Positions 10,371 through 23,533 of a stretch of 64,000 nt of DNA are shown piece by piece. The stretch lies in assembly GCA_013368315.1 (NCBI GenBank), contig JAACJM010000045.1, forward strand, positions 372,001-436,000, in the 5' to 3' direction. The notes below the pieces were generated by a model. The model saw nothing but the letters and a program-made list of their open reading frames with translations, ran no database searches and was not told the origin of the DNA. The translations under genes were made by a program, and so were the position numbers. Source of the DNA: Tetrapyrgos nigripes (Eukaryota; Basidiomycota; Agaricomycetes; Agaricales; Campanellaceae). The first letter of the stretch is position 1. The number at the start of each line of letters is the position of its first letter.

Positions 10371-13300
10371 TCATCGTTCTATGGGGGGCTCATACATCCA
10401 TGCATTGGCACCAGCTTGAATAAAACTATTCAGGTTGAACCCATCATCATTGAAATGAGACGATGGATGATGCATACTATGAGGAAACGTTGAAGAGGGT
10501 CCCAAAGTCGACAAGTTATTACTGAGAGATTGGGCTGTAGGATGACGACCCGTGAAATCAGGATTTGCACTCGCATTCATGGGATTGTGAGTGCTAGAGC
10601 TGTTCGGGAAGGTCTCGTTATGCATGTGCGATATGGGAGAGGGAGGAGGAAGAGTGGTTGAAGAAAACCGTTGTGGGATGCCAGTAGCGGCAGAATGAGC
10701 ATCAAAGCCAAGGGTCGTCCGCCAATCGAGGAATGTCTGCATGTCCTTCCTCGAGAGGAAGGTAGAGCCTCGGGGATATCCTTGTACAGCGCCTGGTATA
10801 CCTGGTCTATAGATCTGTGAAGGGTTATTATGACCCCCAAGAGAGGAAGTGCTGGCCATATTGAGATCGTGTACGTTCTCCATGGAGGTAGACATCATAC
10901 TCCACGTGTCATCGGGATAGACAGAGCCTATGTCTGATGTGGGTGAGATTGGGGAATACACGTCTGAGGCCAGACGATCAAAAGAGGAAGACGCAGGGTT
11001 GAGCGACGGTTTAGCCTCATACAGGCTCGGTGATGAGAACGGATCTTCCAAGGTCTTTCCGGGTTGGTGTGCCCGACGAGCAGACTTGTCATATTGAGAT
11101 GACAAGTCAGGTTGCTCAACTTCAAGCAGTGATACCTGCATGGATGAAGTAGGAGAAGGGGAAGGGTCCGCTGAGGATGAAGTATCTGGCAATCTCACTA
11201 GCTTTGTAGTCGCTCCCAGATATTCATCAGCGTTTCGCCGGATATTCGATTCAGGAAAGCGAGCAACTACCGAGGAATCCACCGTGAATGAAGGCGTGTC
11301 GCAGTCGGAACGACTTTGAGAATCTGACGCTGTTTCGGTGCGGGTACTCGCAGAAGAGGTAGTGGCCTTCTTCGACAATTTTTGGTATGTCTCCATAGAG
11401 CTCGCTGCCTTTTTCATCAACGGTTTCATACGTGCAGTGGCAGCACGGGCGCGAATTCCATCAGCGGTTTCGAAGAGCTGGAGAGCAGCCTGAAGGCTTT
11501 TGAACGCATGAGGGGCTAAGGGGTGAAATGGAGCGACTATCACAAAGACTGCCTGACAGACAGCGGCAGTGAAAGAGTGGAATAGCCAATACCACAGACG
11601 AGACATCAATCCTAAGATGACATGAGATCCGATTTGCGGTTCTATAAACATAATACCCACTGGGATTAAGAATAAACATTCCACGACCGACATTGATAAT
11701 TGCAGTCGAAGACTAGACAAGATGAAAAGTCAGAGCATGGTCAAATTGCCGTATTCTTAGACTGACCGAAATGACGCGGGCTACGCTGGCTTCAAATCGA
11801 GACCGAATCATGTCCTGGGGTTCCATCATTAGAGCTCTGCAAAATGGTCCCCGATGCAGGTGTAAGATAACGGGAAACACCATATTTGCAAAACTATGAA
11901 TCTGTGCGTTTTTCCTCAAATCTTCAGGGTTTCCACGCCCGTGCAGTTTCGCGAAGTGGTCAGGGTCGTTCATCAAGCCAGGAGGAAACATCTCTTCCCA
12001 TAAAGCATTGTCCGGTGGCTTGGCCACTGACTGACAGAGGATCCACGACGGCAACGAGAAATAGAAGTCATTGATCTCGCGATCAATTTCCATGATGTCG
12101 GCGTAGGTTGGACGTTTCACAGAAAACGCGACGTCGATGACATGGCCAACGACAATCGCCCAACGATATTTGTGATGGTGGAGCCATGCATGGGAGAATG
12201 CGGAATTTGATGGGTCATTGTCAGAGGGTAACGGGGTATCGCAAACCGTTGGCATTTCACAATCATCTGAAAGATTAGGTTGGAAGACAACTTCTGACCA
12301 AAAGCCAGACCAAACTCACAATGTAGGTCGCTCTGTGCATACGGTCGCCCAAGAGTGAAAGATTGCTGCATGAAGGAGACATCAGCAACAATAATGAAGC
12401 AATACGAGGTGATCAGCGTACCAAACGATCATACGTGTAGGTTTCCCAAAACACTCTTCGTCTTTCCTCTAATTGCCTCACAGGTAATCCCCACCGAGAA
12501 CCGTCTATATGAAATCCTTGCGACTGAATTGACCTCGAGACCATTCCCAGCAATTGAAAAGCAGCTTCAGCTCCTTCTTCGCCCCTCACACACAACTGAT
12601 ACAATACCATCAGATGGACGGATTGCGCAGCTGGAAGAGACTCCACTATCATGCCACCTTCGATATGGTTACGCAAGTTAAGAGCAAAGACAGCAACTTC
12701 GAAGTATTGCTTGGATTGCTCTCTGACTGCTGACGCAGTCAAGTCCAAGTCAAAATACTGCCCCAATGCAAGCACCATGCACACGAGAGCAAGTACGTTT
12801 GGGCAAACATGCGGATCCACTGGAATCTGAGCCTTCCCATATATTGTAGGTAGACGGTTGCTGAAGTAAATCTCCCGCGGTACAATTTCATACCTAGAGA
12901 TAGACTTCAATCAACCAAACGCAAGAGTGGCATGACACGCACATGAATGAAGCATTCTCAAAGTACAGTTTTGACAAGCGCACGGCTTCTTCATAGGGAG
13001 GCAGCCTGCTCAATTGTCCTCGAAACCGATCATCCACATCTAACTTGGACCACATAGCTTCATCTAATAAGGAAATTAGCAAAGTTACACGTTAATGAAG
13101 TGAAAACGGTTACAAAGTGCATCAAAACCCTGTTTCTATCAGCAGTGAGTCAGATAACGACGACTAACATCTAAACTTTCGAATTTGGCCCTTCTCGGGA
13201 ACCCGGATGGGTCAGGTCGGTGGGGTCAGGGTCAGATTTGGCAGGGAATTGACCGGAGAAAGTCCTTGCCGCGACCCAGCCAATCAATTTCTTCGCCAAA

Positions 13301-14165
13301 ATCTGACCCCAACCCCTGCCCGACTCTAGCCGACCCGGGTTCCTGAGCAGGGCCAAAACTAAGACGTGAGACCTCACCCCATGTTGCAAAGAATCGGGTT
13401 CGTCCAAAGAGTTTCGCTCGCTTTTGGCAAGGTCCCATAGTTCATTGTCCAAGTAGGCAGAACCCCCAGAAAGACCGATATACCGCGAACGATTTTGTGG
13501 GTCAATTGTCAAAGTCCCAAAACCGACGGTGACATCCGCTGATTCTGACGATGAGCCTGAAACCTCCCGTTTTATACTCAAGTCCTCGTGCTGGGCATCA
13601 TCGTTCTCGGCGCTCCTTGCTCTTTTGTTGGTAGTGTGCCTTTTGGCAGATTTTGAGCTATGCGGCAGACCAGGCACGGGGACACCAGCACTACGCAAGC
13701 GATGAGTGAGACATTCCTCCCGCAAGACTAGGAAACGCACGTTATAAGAGCCGCCTCGAGTTCCTGGATCCTCTTCAACATTGCAGCGTCCCTGGCAACA
13801 AACATGGCCACCTCCGACGTCGCCTCACCGGGTTGGGTATCACCAGTTGTCCTTTGTGTCGCAGACGGTAAAGATTGTTCTAACCGCTTCAAAAAGCCTC
13901 TTCGGCCCTTTTCGAGTGTCCCATTGGGGCAAAGATTTGCGCAGCCTCTTCGGATACATGACGAACAAGGAAAGACGCGATCGCATCTACGTAAACGGCG
14001 TCAGTCTTGGCCCGAAAGGCAGAACAGCAATGAGTAGGACACTTACTTCAACTTCAACCGTCTGCACTCTGCACAGGATGTAGCCTGATTCTTCTTCGGA
14101 TTTGGCTTGTCCTTGACCGAAAAGGAAGATTGCGAACCTGAAGCCGCGACTGGACTATCATCCAT
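10371..14165 (-). CDS. Zn2Cys6 fungal transcription factor with Fungal_trans domain
   Basis: Nuclear binuclear-zinc-cluster regulator. From ATG at 14165 the first exon reads MDDSPVAASGSQSSF and reaches CAECRRLKLK. After an intron the cluster continues CDRVFPCSSCIRRGC and ANLCPNG. The spacing CX2C-X6-C-X5-C-X2-C-X8-C is complete. A short basic/coiled segment follows (LEKGRRGFLKRLEQS, MLKRIQELEAAL). The middle-homology domain spans about 11720-13080, for example PPYEEAVRLSKLYFEN, VLALVCMVLALGQYFDLD, EERRRVFWETYTYDRL and FSLPSWI. The last exon (10371-11720) has a hydrophobic helix near its start, then a Ser/Pro-rich tail ending GANAWMYEPPIER. A MITE (13184-13357) lies in one intron. Two joints, near 13740 and at 13380/13077, do not keep frame with the simplest splice sites. 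Extra introns or a disabling shift are possible. The target genes are unknown. Confidence 0.82.
13184..13357. mobile_element. MITE-like element in an intron of the Zn2Cys6 gene
   Basis: The left end TTTGGCCCTTCTCGGGAACC and the reverse complement of the right end, TTTGGCCCTGCTCAGGAACC, are imperfect inverted repeats. They continue into GGGTC-rich tracts and both reach GTCAGATTT(T)GGC, leaving only about 50 bases between the arms. There is no coding capacity and no clear target duplication. It falls inside the long intron starting at the GTGAGG donor near 13379, which explains why that intron is about 300 bases rather than 50-60. Confidence 0.7.
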
Positions 14166-14413
14166 GATTTAGTGTCATTAGATGAACAAGTCGCCGTTCA
14201 TGGGAACCCGTTTTGGGAGCGGATGTGTATGTATGTCATTTCAAAGGCTTACACAGTAAACAAGCGCCCGTTGAAAGTGCTCAGAAAGACAAGCAGCAAG
14301 CTGGGTCGCTGGTCTCTCCTTGTTGCATATTAACTTGAGGGCGCATATTGGAGAAAAAGATGAAAAAAGTACAAAAATCGTGCGAAAAACTATTTTACTT
14401 CTTGAGTTGAGAC

Positions 14414-17400
14414 TCAGGCAACCGTCACAGTCAAAACACTGATACTATATCCAGGTGCATCGTAAGAGAAGCTTTGGTCAGTCTCAATGGTGCTCTTCTG
14501 AGGAGTGACAGCGCTGGGAGCATCAGGGGTGTTGCTAGCAGCTCTTTCCCCAGTAAGAACTTCGGCTGTCCCAGAAGTTGAGACAGCGAACGGCAAGTCA
14601 AACTGTAGCGTTTCAGCATTTTCAGCAGTGTTGGTAACCTATGAAAAGACAGCTTGTTTGAATAAACCTTTTCCATAGAGAAGGAAACCAACCTACCTTG
14701 ATGATAATCTTGTTAGGTGTAACAGAGGTATCACGAACGACACTCCAGTACAGGGCACCGTTACGGGTAGGCAGCGTGCTAGGTAGGTACTCTGTTCCAC
14801 GGTTCAAGCTGAAGAGCTGGACAGAACATATATTGGTTATGACTGTTCAGCAGGATATGAAAATGACAGGTACCTTTTGCGTGTAGAAAGAAGTGGAACG
14901 AATCACATTTTCAGCACTGGATCGAAGAATAGAATCAGCACTAGGACAAGGACAACATTGACAAAAAAAATTACGCACTCAAAGCTAACGAGGTTGGGTG
15001 TCTACAAGGAAAAAAAAGGTCAATCCCGTCATATTGCTATTATTATGACTCAGAAGTTTACCCATTGCGAACCCTTTACGTGCTACGCAAGTCATAACTT
15101 CATCAGCAACGATAACGCTACTCCAGGCCCAATGTCGGACTCACATTCAAGAGAGGCGCGTAAGCGGACGCATAGACAATGTCAGCATTTCCTGTGATCA
15201 ACATAGGTCAGAACAACTTGCCATAGAAACATGGCAACAAATCACTGACTCTCAAATCCTATCATAAAGGCAGCTTCAGCGCTTGCTCCTTCCATAGTAG
15301 GGTACGTCAAACGTCCAGTACTAGGGGAACCAAAGATATCGCTAGAGTTTGTCGATGTCACTGCGTATTCCCCCTCAAAATAGAGCGTTCCGTCTCGCTA
15401 GAAAATGGTCTAAAGCAGTCAGCTCGGAGTAGGCGACAAAGTGCAGTAGACAATATTCACTTCAATATCATCATAAAAGAACGAATTCTCGGCGAACCAA
15501 CCTGTTGATTGCATCAGGAGCGCCCAGAGACATATATACGCTTTAGGACAAGAGTGCTTACGGGGTGTCTGGTAAATATGGATGTCCCATTCATCTGGCT
15601 TGGGATTCAGGACCGGGTCATTGTCGTGTTGTCGATTCGTAGCTATGAAACCTATGATAATGTTTTCAGCGGGCTGCTCTCGTAGAACACCAAGTTTGAG
15701 ACGTACGGAGTTGAGGAAACTCGGCTTTCAGAGCAGTAACGAACGCCTTCCAGCGATATACATAGCTCTCAGATGCAAGAAAATCCTGGTCAGGGTAGAA
15801 AGATGCACAAAGTCATTCGCCAAGTAACATGTGTACCAACAAATCGTCTGACCTCGTTCCCAACCTCCACGCGCGTCAATTTGAAAGGCTCAGAGCGTCC
15901 GAGGGAGGCTCGCAGGGCAGCTATCACCAGCCATGAGTACGACGCCACAGATTACGGAGGAATACACATGTAAGTCATAATGTAAAAGAGGAACACGCAC
16001 CAGCATCACTCGTCGCGGGATCTCCGATAACGAAATTGATCTAAAGGAGGGATCGTCAGGGCCCAATCTTCTTGACCATATACAAACGGCGTTAAGCTAC
16101 CTGATCAATGGCTTGTTGGATGTAGGGTCCAAGTTCTGCTTCGGGCACGCTTGTGCCACCAAGAGCGTATCCTATACAGTTATCGGAATGATCATACTGG
16201 GTTGCAGTGAATGGCGCCAAAACATACCAGCCCATACTCCCATGATAGATTCCATTCCGAGATCCTCGCACCATTCCAAGTATTCGAGCATTCCCAGACC
16301 GCTGCGTCGATAAAGGCATCAGTTAGTTGGAGAGGATGAAGAACGGCGCTAACGCACTCCGTGTTGACGTATGACCAGTCACCTAAACGACCTGGAGAGA
16401 CATACTACTCAGACTCAGAGGAGAGGTGAAGATTGCTGGAGTTAATCACCAGGTCGTTCTGTAAGTGGTCCAACCGTAGCGTTCCACTGCCATCGTCTAG
16501 CAACAGTTTGCCCTTCCTGGGAGCTAATCGTATCAATTCACATTTGAAAAATCAAGCGAGCACTGACAAGGTTATTTCCTCCAGGCCATCGAAACAAGGA
16601 CGGTCCAACCTCAGCGAGAGTCTTCACAGGCAATAAATTAGCGGATTCTCGAGTAGTGAACCAAGTCCACATACCTCAGCAAGATCAATCCTCATTCCAT
16701 TCGGCCTATCCTTGAACGTCGGCGGGAATAGCGAAAACAAGGCAAAGTTGATAGTCTGCCCCGCTGCAGCTGCACCATCCACAGTTACCACAAAGAGATT
16801 ATCCGTTCCACTCGCAGTCGAGGTAGGCGTGATAGTTGCATTAACTTGCGTAAAGGTAGTTTGAGCTCCGGAAATAGGTACTTCAGCGGAACCGAGCAAG
16901 TCTCCATTCGAGGTTTGAAGAGAAATCACTGCGTTTCCAGAGAAATTGGATGCAGTCGTAAAACGATAGTAGAATGACGCCTTGTATGTCCATGAAGAAT
17001 CTACCTTGATACCTGTGGACATGTGAGTAGGAAGACTAAAACAGAGTTGTGAACAAGACACACCAAAGTAACCCTCATTTGCTACTCCGACCTGACCAGA
17101 AGGATTGCTTGGTATTTGTACTTGAAGAGAATTAGGAAGTGCATTTGAAACTGGGCTGGGATCTGCGATGACTTCAAGGCTTGCTCCGTTGACAGCTTGC
17201 CAAGCGTTGAGTGCTTGACTATCACCTGAGTATTATAAAGGAGTGTAAAGACGAGTTTGACGAGAAGCAAACATATGATCTTGACGAACCAGGGGTCACT
17301 TTCTGAAAAGCTCTATTCTGAAGTACTGGAGATGGCGTCAGTACACGTCTATGTGAAAAAATAATAATGATATGCTTCGTACATTCTGCGTAAAGTCCTC

Positions 17401-17794
17401 CATCTCCAGACTGGGACAGACAATAAGCAATCAGATCCAATTATCTACCGATTCAGCATCCCGACTTACATGCTAGCATCAAGACAGGATTGAGTATTCA
17501 CGAAAACGGGACAAGGAGGGATCCTACTCACATTGATGTCCTGAAAGAACGCGTCGCATCATTGGCCCAGTCGCGAATCAAACAAACGCCCTTATCCAAG
17601 CTCACCTCGTACATATATCCCCCTGAAAAAGACACGTCAGTATCCTCATCGAAAGGCAAGAGTAGGAACGTACACAGGGTACTCGGAATAGGATGGCTAG
17701 CCGTCCCGTTAACAGTAACAACGGTCTGTGCGCGCACCAGGCCTCTCGAGGCGCGTATAGCTAAAAGACCCAATAGTCCATTCAGCAGCTGCAT
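14414..17794 (-). CDS. GH51 alpha-L-arabinofuranosidase (copy 1, no CBM)
   Basis: Secreted enzyme releasing terminal alpha-L-arabinofuranosyl residues from arabinoxylan and related hemicellulose. The signal peptide is [18 protein letters not shown], then [18 protein letters not shown] as in fungal GH51. A string of tiny exons encodes the conserved entry ([16 protein letters not shown]). The N-terminal lectin-like module includes [18 protein letters not shown] and [19 protein letters not shown]. The acid/base Glu sits in RVEVGNE (codon near 15857) and the nucleophile in [10 protein letters not shown] (near 15370). The C-terminal beta domain includes [17 protein letters not shown] and ends SVLTVTVA. 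It lacks the carbohydrate-binding module found in the copy at 42070. About twenty introns. The catalytic motifs are intact. Confidence 0.92.
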
Positions 17795-18329
17795 CGTGGA
17801 TTATCGTACAAATTATCGTCCCAACTTTTTGGGTAACCAGCAATTTATGCATTTGTGAAAATTCGCTTAAGGACTGCCGAAAACACTTGTCCCGTTTGTT
17901 TCGGTACGTGCTACGCATAATATGACGAAAAGACCGGCGAAATGAGGAAGAAAAGGACGCAGCTGACCCGATGTGTGATGGTAGTAAGGAAGAAAAGAGC
18001 TGACCCGTGAGCAAGCCAAGGTGAAGCACAAGACCATCGTTCCTTCGCTTATAAACTGTTCATAAAGCTGGTGATGGCAGGTGATGGTCGAGGTTAAAGA
18101 CTAAAACTTCACATTTGCCGGGTGCCCCAGCGGGGTCACAAGCTTCAAATTTGTGAGAGAATTACAGAGTCGAGACCGATGTACATAGTACACAGGACAC
18201 TTTGCTACATCTACTCTACCGTATTTTCATCGCAATAATAGCCAAGATATGTAGATCATAAAATAATTCGTAGATAACTCCTGCTTGCAACAACATAACT
18301 GACTCAAGCCTGCTGAATCCAAGTAAAAA
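17795..18329. other. GH51 promoter and G-alpha 3' flank
   Basis: The segment between the minus-strand GH51 start and the stop codon of the G-alpha-like gene. On the minus strand a TTTATAAG motif lies at 18048-18055, about 250 bases upstream of the GH51 ATG. I see no gene in it. Confidence 0.35.
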
Positions 18330-21141
18330 TCACAGAAGAAGCGTAGATTGCTTCAGGTTATCACGCATCAACATGTCCCGAACTATTCGCATGAGATACA
18401 TCAGCCCAATGAGCCAATCTCATCTAACAAACAAGCACTCACTCGAAGCAATGACTTTTTGCGTGGAACGCGTGTCCTGCAGAAAATGACCACATTCAGC
18501 TCGGTAAAAAGGTGAGCCAGAAGAAATGCCGCTCACAGTAACAGACGTAAAATGACAATAAAACGTTCTTGGCGTAGGTGAGTTCTCCTTCAATATTCCA
18601 GCTAACGACGTCATCAGCAAGCGCAACATGTGAATCAGAACGACAACAAAGACCCACCGAATTTCTTCCGTAAATCTATCACGTCCCGAAAAAGATAATC
18701 GGTATGAGCTCATACTTTGAGGGTAACCACAGAGTATACTTACAAGCAGCCGCAGTGTCAAAGCTATTCGGCCGATTTCCGTAAGAAACCACGTAGTCCC
18801 TCAACTTGATTCCAGATGCCAGTTTCGTCGTCAAAATATCACATTTGTTCAAGAATAATATCAAGTCCGTTTGTCGAAGAAGCTTATTGTTGACGATACT
18901 TGTCCATAGAAGGACGGAGTCTTCCTAGAAAGCCGCCCCCGGAAAAAGCGAATAAGTCGAGCGGAAAACAGAAAACGGAAACAAGGAGTGGAACCACCGC
19001 GGAGTATGTAGAGAAGCGGAGAGTCCTGAAATGAAATATACAACTTACCAGTCGATTGACTTTCGGAGCTTCTGCTAGTACTTGATCGAAAGCAGATATG
19101 GGAGCGAGAAAAATTATGGCATCCATGTTGTCGAAATATGGTGCCCATGCAGCTAATAGTCCGAGTCACATATGAAGAACGGAATGGAAGAGGAAGCGAG
19201 AGATGTGACAAGTTGGAGGGAGATTGGGAGAAAACCAAAATTAGCCATCGGCAAAGGGGATGAAAAAGAAGGGTAGCAAGAAGTAGAGATGGACAGATAG
19301 AATCGGTGGATAAACGGAAAGAATGATTCGACGGCTTACCTCGCTAGAAGCCAGACCAGACAGAAGAACAGTCAGAGCCAATTAAATGCGAAGATAGACC
19401 AAGAAGATACAGCAGGCCCGATAACGGAGATCATAATAGAATGATCCTTCATGTCGCAGAAAAGTAGATGTATATGCAACTCACCAACGATCTATGTCCA
19501 CCGACATCAAATATTCTCCAATCACTGCCTAGACCTCCTCCCCCTGATAGATAGGAGCACCACAGTGATGAAACAGCGAAAGACAGCAAACAGCATCACA
19601 ATGGGAAGACAAGCGCAGGATCAAGTCAATGAAGACATGGGATTTTGGAGGCACAGGAGAAAAGACGGGTAGAATATAAATCTTCGTCAGCTCACTGCGG
19701 TCAGCTGCGGTGGGGACATACCAGTTTGTAATCGAACTCGATGTTCTGATATTCCCTACATACGCAAAGCACATTGAACAAAACATGTCAGTGCGACATC
19801 GCTTGAGTGATGCACATGGTGGACGTACAAGCGTTTTTAACCGTGCACGAAGAATATGGTCTACAACGAGAGGCCAGCTCGAGTGAGGACGATGAAAGCT
19901 TTGAGAAAGACACGTACCATTACTAGGCAAATATTCTGAGGAAGTCACTTCGTCCAACGAATCTAGAAAGCTGGCGAGGTCGGCATCAAGATGTCAAACC
20001 TTTGCGTGAGAGTGACGTCTACCACTCACAATCCAGCCATTTCCTCCAACCTTAAGTTCTGCTTCTCCAACATCTCTTGAACAGCTTTATGATTCCATAG
20101 CCTTTTCATGTCTTCGGCACACTAGAAGGATAAAAGTAGCAGTCAATCACATAGCAATGGCGCAACAATTCAATGCACCAACCTCATGCAAAATTCTACC
20201 TGGATCATTCGGATCATTCCAGTCCACCAAAGGTGCATCACCCCCACTCTTCCCTGTTATCTTGTTCAGGACATCCTTCCAAGGGACAGCGGAGTTAACC
20301 GCTACCTCCTTGAAAACTGTTCGTGTTCTCTCCAAACTCGTCGACACCGGCGCCAGCTCGGTCGTCCCAACTTCCCCATAACCCGTTGGGGTCAGCCTAC
20401 GTGTCAGCAGCTCCTCAACTTGGAGTAGTGGAGCTAATCTTCTACGTAGCTCGAGAAGTTCCGGGTCAATACCTGCCTCGATAAGGCTGCTATCACTACT
20501 CGGGGGGGAACTGGAGCTTGAGGAGGATTTGGAGGAAGTACCGGGTTTGTCACTGATCCGGGTCATAGCATCCAGGACGACATGTATTGAACGAACGAGA
20601 TTTAGTTGGATAACTGCACGCCATGATGCTCTTTCGGTTGCAAATGCCTACTCGAACTGTCAATATTGATATAGTTGTGAAACAATTCTACGTACCTTGG
20701 GATCAGTCATGAGCTGGAAGTCTTATCATACGAGTCAGTACAATTGTTTGGAATAGCCAAAGTCACACCCACTCTTCAACGTCGTGGACTTCCCTGCGTG
20801 AAGACGAGAAGTTAGAGTACGGCTTACCGCCGGCGAGTTACGAGCATACCTGATTCTGTCTGACCTGGATGACCATTTCAGACCCATAGCATGAGTGAAA
20901 CGATTGCAAGCACTGCAGAGGATAACGCACCCAGCAGAAGCACGCGAACCGGTTTAGGATTTCTCTTCTCTGCCTGCCTCTGCCTCTCTAGTTCTTCATC
21001 AATAGCATCCGATCTCTTTTTCGCTTCCGCCTCCATCTGTAGCCTTAGTTCTTTTTGCAGCTGTGATTCGTCTTCTGGGGGTGCCATAGCGAGGGTGAGC
21101 GGGTCCCCCTCGTCAATTGGGCTGCGAATTCTAGAGGGCAT
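18330..21141 (-). CDS. Large divergent G-alpha-like GTPase with His in switch II
   Basis: Heterotrimeric G-protein alpha-subunit fold, longer than canonical G-alpha. The N-terminal region is charged and coiled (MPSRIRSPIDEGDPLTLAMA, then LQKELRLQMEAEAKKRSDAI). The P-loop RVLLLGQTESGKSTTLK is spliced from three exons (20780-20900). A helical domain carries a Ser-rich insert (GTSSKSSSSSSSPPSSDSS) and further family-specific sequence. Switch II reads WRIFDVGGHRSL (near 19480-19520), with His where classical G-alpha subunits have the catalytic Gln. It continues MDAIIFLAPISAFDQVLAEA, the guanine-specificity motif FLNKCDIL, and the C-terminus DTRSTQKVIASS then VRDMLMRDNLKQSTLLL. The start is the first ATG of the P-loop exon frame. 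Loss of Gln predicts weak GTP hydrolysis. I infer a specialised paralog, not the mating or cAMP G-alpha. Confidence 0.82.
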
Positions 21142-23533
21142 GATGGGCTAGAGTTCGATAGCTTGGGTATCCTGAGGTAGCTCTGTCAGAAGATGTTGGA
21201 GGGCAAAGAAGAAAGGAAAACCATGATGAGTTGTACAGATATAAAGTTAAACGAGATCCTCATCATATTCCCATAGAGTTACTTTCTCAGCTTGCGATGC
21301 AACCTCACCTGCCTTGTCCTTTCCAAATATGCTGTTCCGCGCTCTGCAATGTGAATTGTTTCCTCTGGCCTCGTGAACCGGTATAGGGCGGTATTTCACG
21401 ACCGGCATCAATATGCAGGATAAGGATACCCGTCGAGGTAGTGAAAGCAAACTCCGTGGAGGTCCGCGTGGCCGGGGTGGATTCTCTTTCCATCAAACCT
21501 CTATCACCGGTGCATCACCCCCGTTCCAGCGTCCAGGTCCTTGTGCAAATATAAATTTCCCTTCAGTCACCTCCCTCTACGAGCTTAGGAACCGACTGGA
21601 ACCGATCGCTCTGTAATGAAGGGTCTAATCCGAAAATGAAAATCCCAATTCGCAATTAACTGCCTCCGATGTCCTGTTGCCTGAACCTTCTGCTGCTGCT
21701 GTATCCTTTGCTATATGAAGTGTCTCTCTCTCACTGCACCCGGATCTTTCACGAATACACAGCTGATCAGTATGAGGAATTCTATCAATTGTAAAGACTT
21801 TGAATGAAATCCGAGTCGAGAGGTTCTCTATTACTTTACTCTCCGAAACCACCATTGCCAATTTCCAACAAACGTCCGCCGTCCTGTGGGGTTTTCGACT
21901 GTTTTCGATCGCCGACAGCAAGCTGGTACCTTTTTCAAACCAAGGACAGAATAGGTCGAGCTTTGTTCGAAATGCATATGATCTTCAAGATTCATCATGA
22001 TTGTCGGAAGGTCGGAAGCACTCGAATCAAATCCTGGTAATATTACCATGCCATCATGTCCTGTAACTAGGCTGAAATAAGACTTGATATAGCAAGGATG
22101 TTGAAGAGTATGACTTGTTCCCCTGATGCTTCTTTCAAGGTCAACCGTCCCAGAATCGGATTCAAATTAATACACCACAGGCACTTCTAGCTGCTTGTAG
22201 CCAAGTTTACTCAGGCTCAATGACAACCTTGTTTGGACTGCGTCGACTTCTTGCTACGGTTTTTCAAATCCAGCGCAATCACATTTTCTTCACGCCGGAA
22301 CTATGGAGCTGCAAGTCGGCCACCGTCACAAAGCGCTTCCGTTAAGCGTTATATGTACGTACTTGCGGAAACTTGCGGACGGGTCATTAAAGAATGTCGA
22401 TCCCGGTGGCCTGCATACTGACTGTCTACCTCTGTCTACTACATACATTGGCTGGCGACGGCCGCGGGTTGCGAGAAGCGTCTATTGAATGCTGTAAGTA
22501 TTGGAATATGGAAGCCTCAGTCGAGGTGGATGCACATGCAGAAGTTGTTTTCCACTGCAACTCGTTCGAACGACAAAAAACCTTAGGGGCTAGGAAGAGT
22601 AGCCCTGAGTAGTACCAGTACTAGTAGTAGACAGCTTTGGCAACGTATGAGTTTAGCACTATCTTAGCTATTTAAATGACTACCCTTCGGCTACTTAGTC
22701 TAGCACTACTGATCAGACTAACCCAGTGTGGCGATGGTCTAGCGTCGCGTTTGAGTCTACAAGTTCAAGTAACCCCGTACCAGCTTACTCCGAACAAGCT
22801 TCTCGACGAGCCTTTTTTTTCTTTCCCCCCCGTATTTAACGATTAGTAGGCCAGTCGACAGGTTACCCCGGAAAAGAATCTACAAATGTAAGGTACTTGG
22901 CCAGGGTAATCCAAGTATTGTACCACTCCCGGGACAGGCTGTCCTCATCCACACGTACGGTGGTTTAATTGGGTGATGTACCGAACTAACAAGTCGCGAT
23001 TGGTTTTAGCATGATGTATGATGGCATGGGTTCATTCCGATGGAAGATTTGACGGATTGGCGCGCGTAAGCGCCATAGGATGCCTCTCAACGAGCCATTG
23101 ATGATTATCCGCTGCGAGAGAGTCCTGGCGACCATCCAAGGCACTTACCTGCATAGCACTTAGTAGTCTACATACTACGGGTGTCAATACCTATGTGCTA
23201 GACTATGCCACTGCTAGTATGTAGCTACTAGCTACTCCAGAATAACCTATAATTTGTTCACATTTACGACGATTTAATGTGCTACCACTCACTACTGTTC
23301 TGGAGAGTGTTGTGAGATTTATAGAATTTCTACACATGATATTTACAGTATAGTCTCTCATAGGCGGGCAGTAACAGCAATCATTAGAATGATGCGTTAG
23401 CAGTCTGTTGATGACTGTGGTGGTCAGGTAGTGTGATAGAACTATATATAACTTACAAGTATCAAGGCGAGATAATATAGAACAATGATCATGATGTGTC
23501 TTGTATCCTAGATAAATCATAAAGCTAACAAAA
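21142..23533. other. Gene-poor interval
   Basis: Short open frames on the minus strand (21247-21496 and 21625-22049) have some splice-like borders but no recognisable domain or consistent joining. From 22600 to 23530 the sequence is rich in TAG/CTA words. An imperfect inverted repeat lies at 23162-23230 (AGTAGTCTACATACTA against TAGTATGTAGCTACT). No gene is called. Confidence 0.3.

Noticed and set aside
13171..13380. Apparent coding extension (NPGRLESGRGWGQ...) of the Zn2Cys6 exon
   Set aside because: It runs through the arms of the MITE in the intron, and the open frame comes from the inverted repeat.
23162..23230. Imperfect inverted repeat AGTAGTCTACATACTA / TAGTATGTAGCTACT
   Set aside because: Made of simple TAG/CTA words in a TAG-rich stretch, with no defined ends. 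Too weak to call an element.
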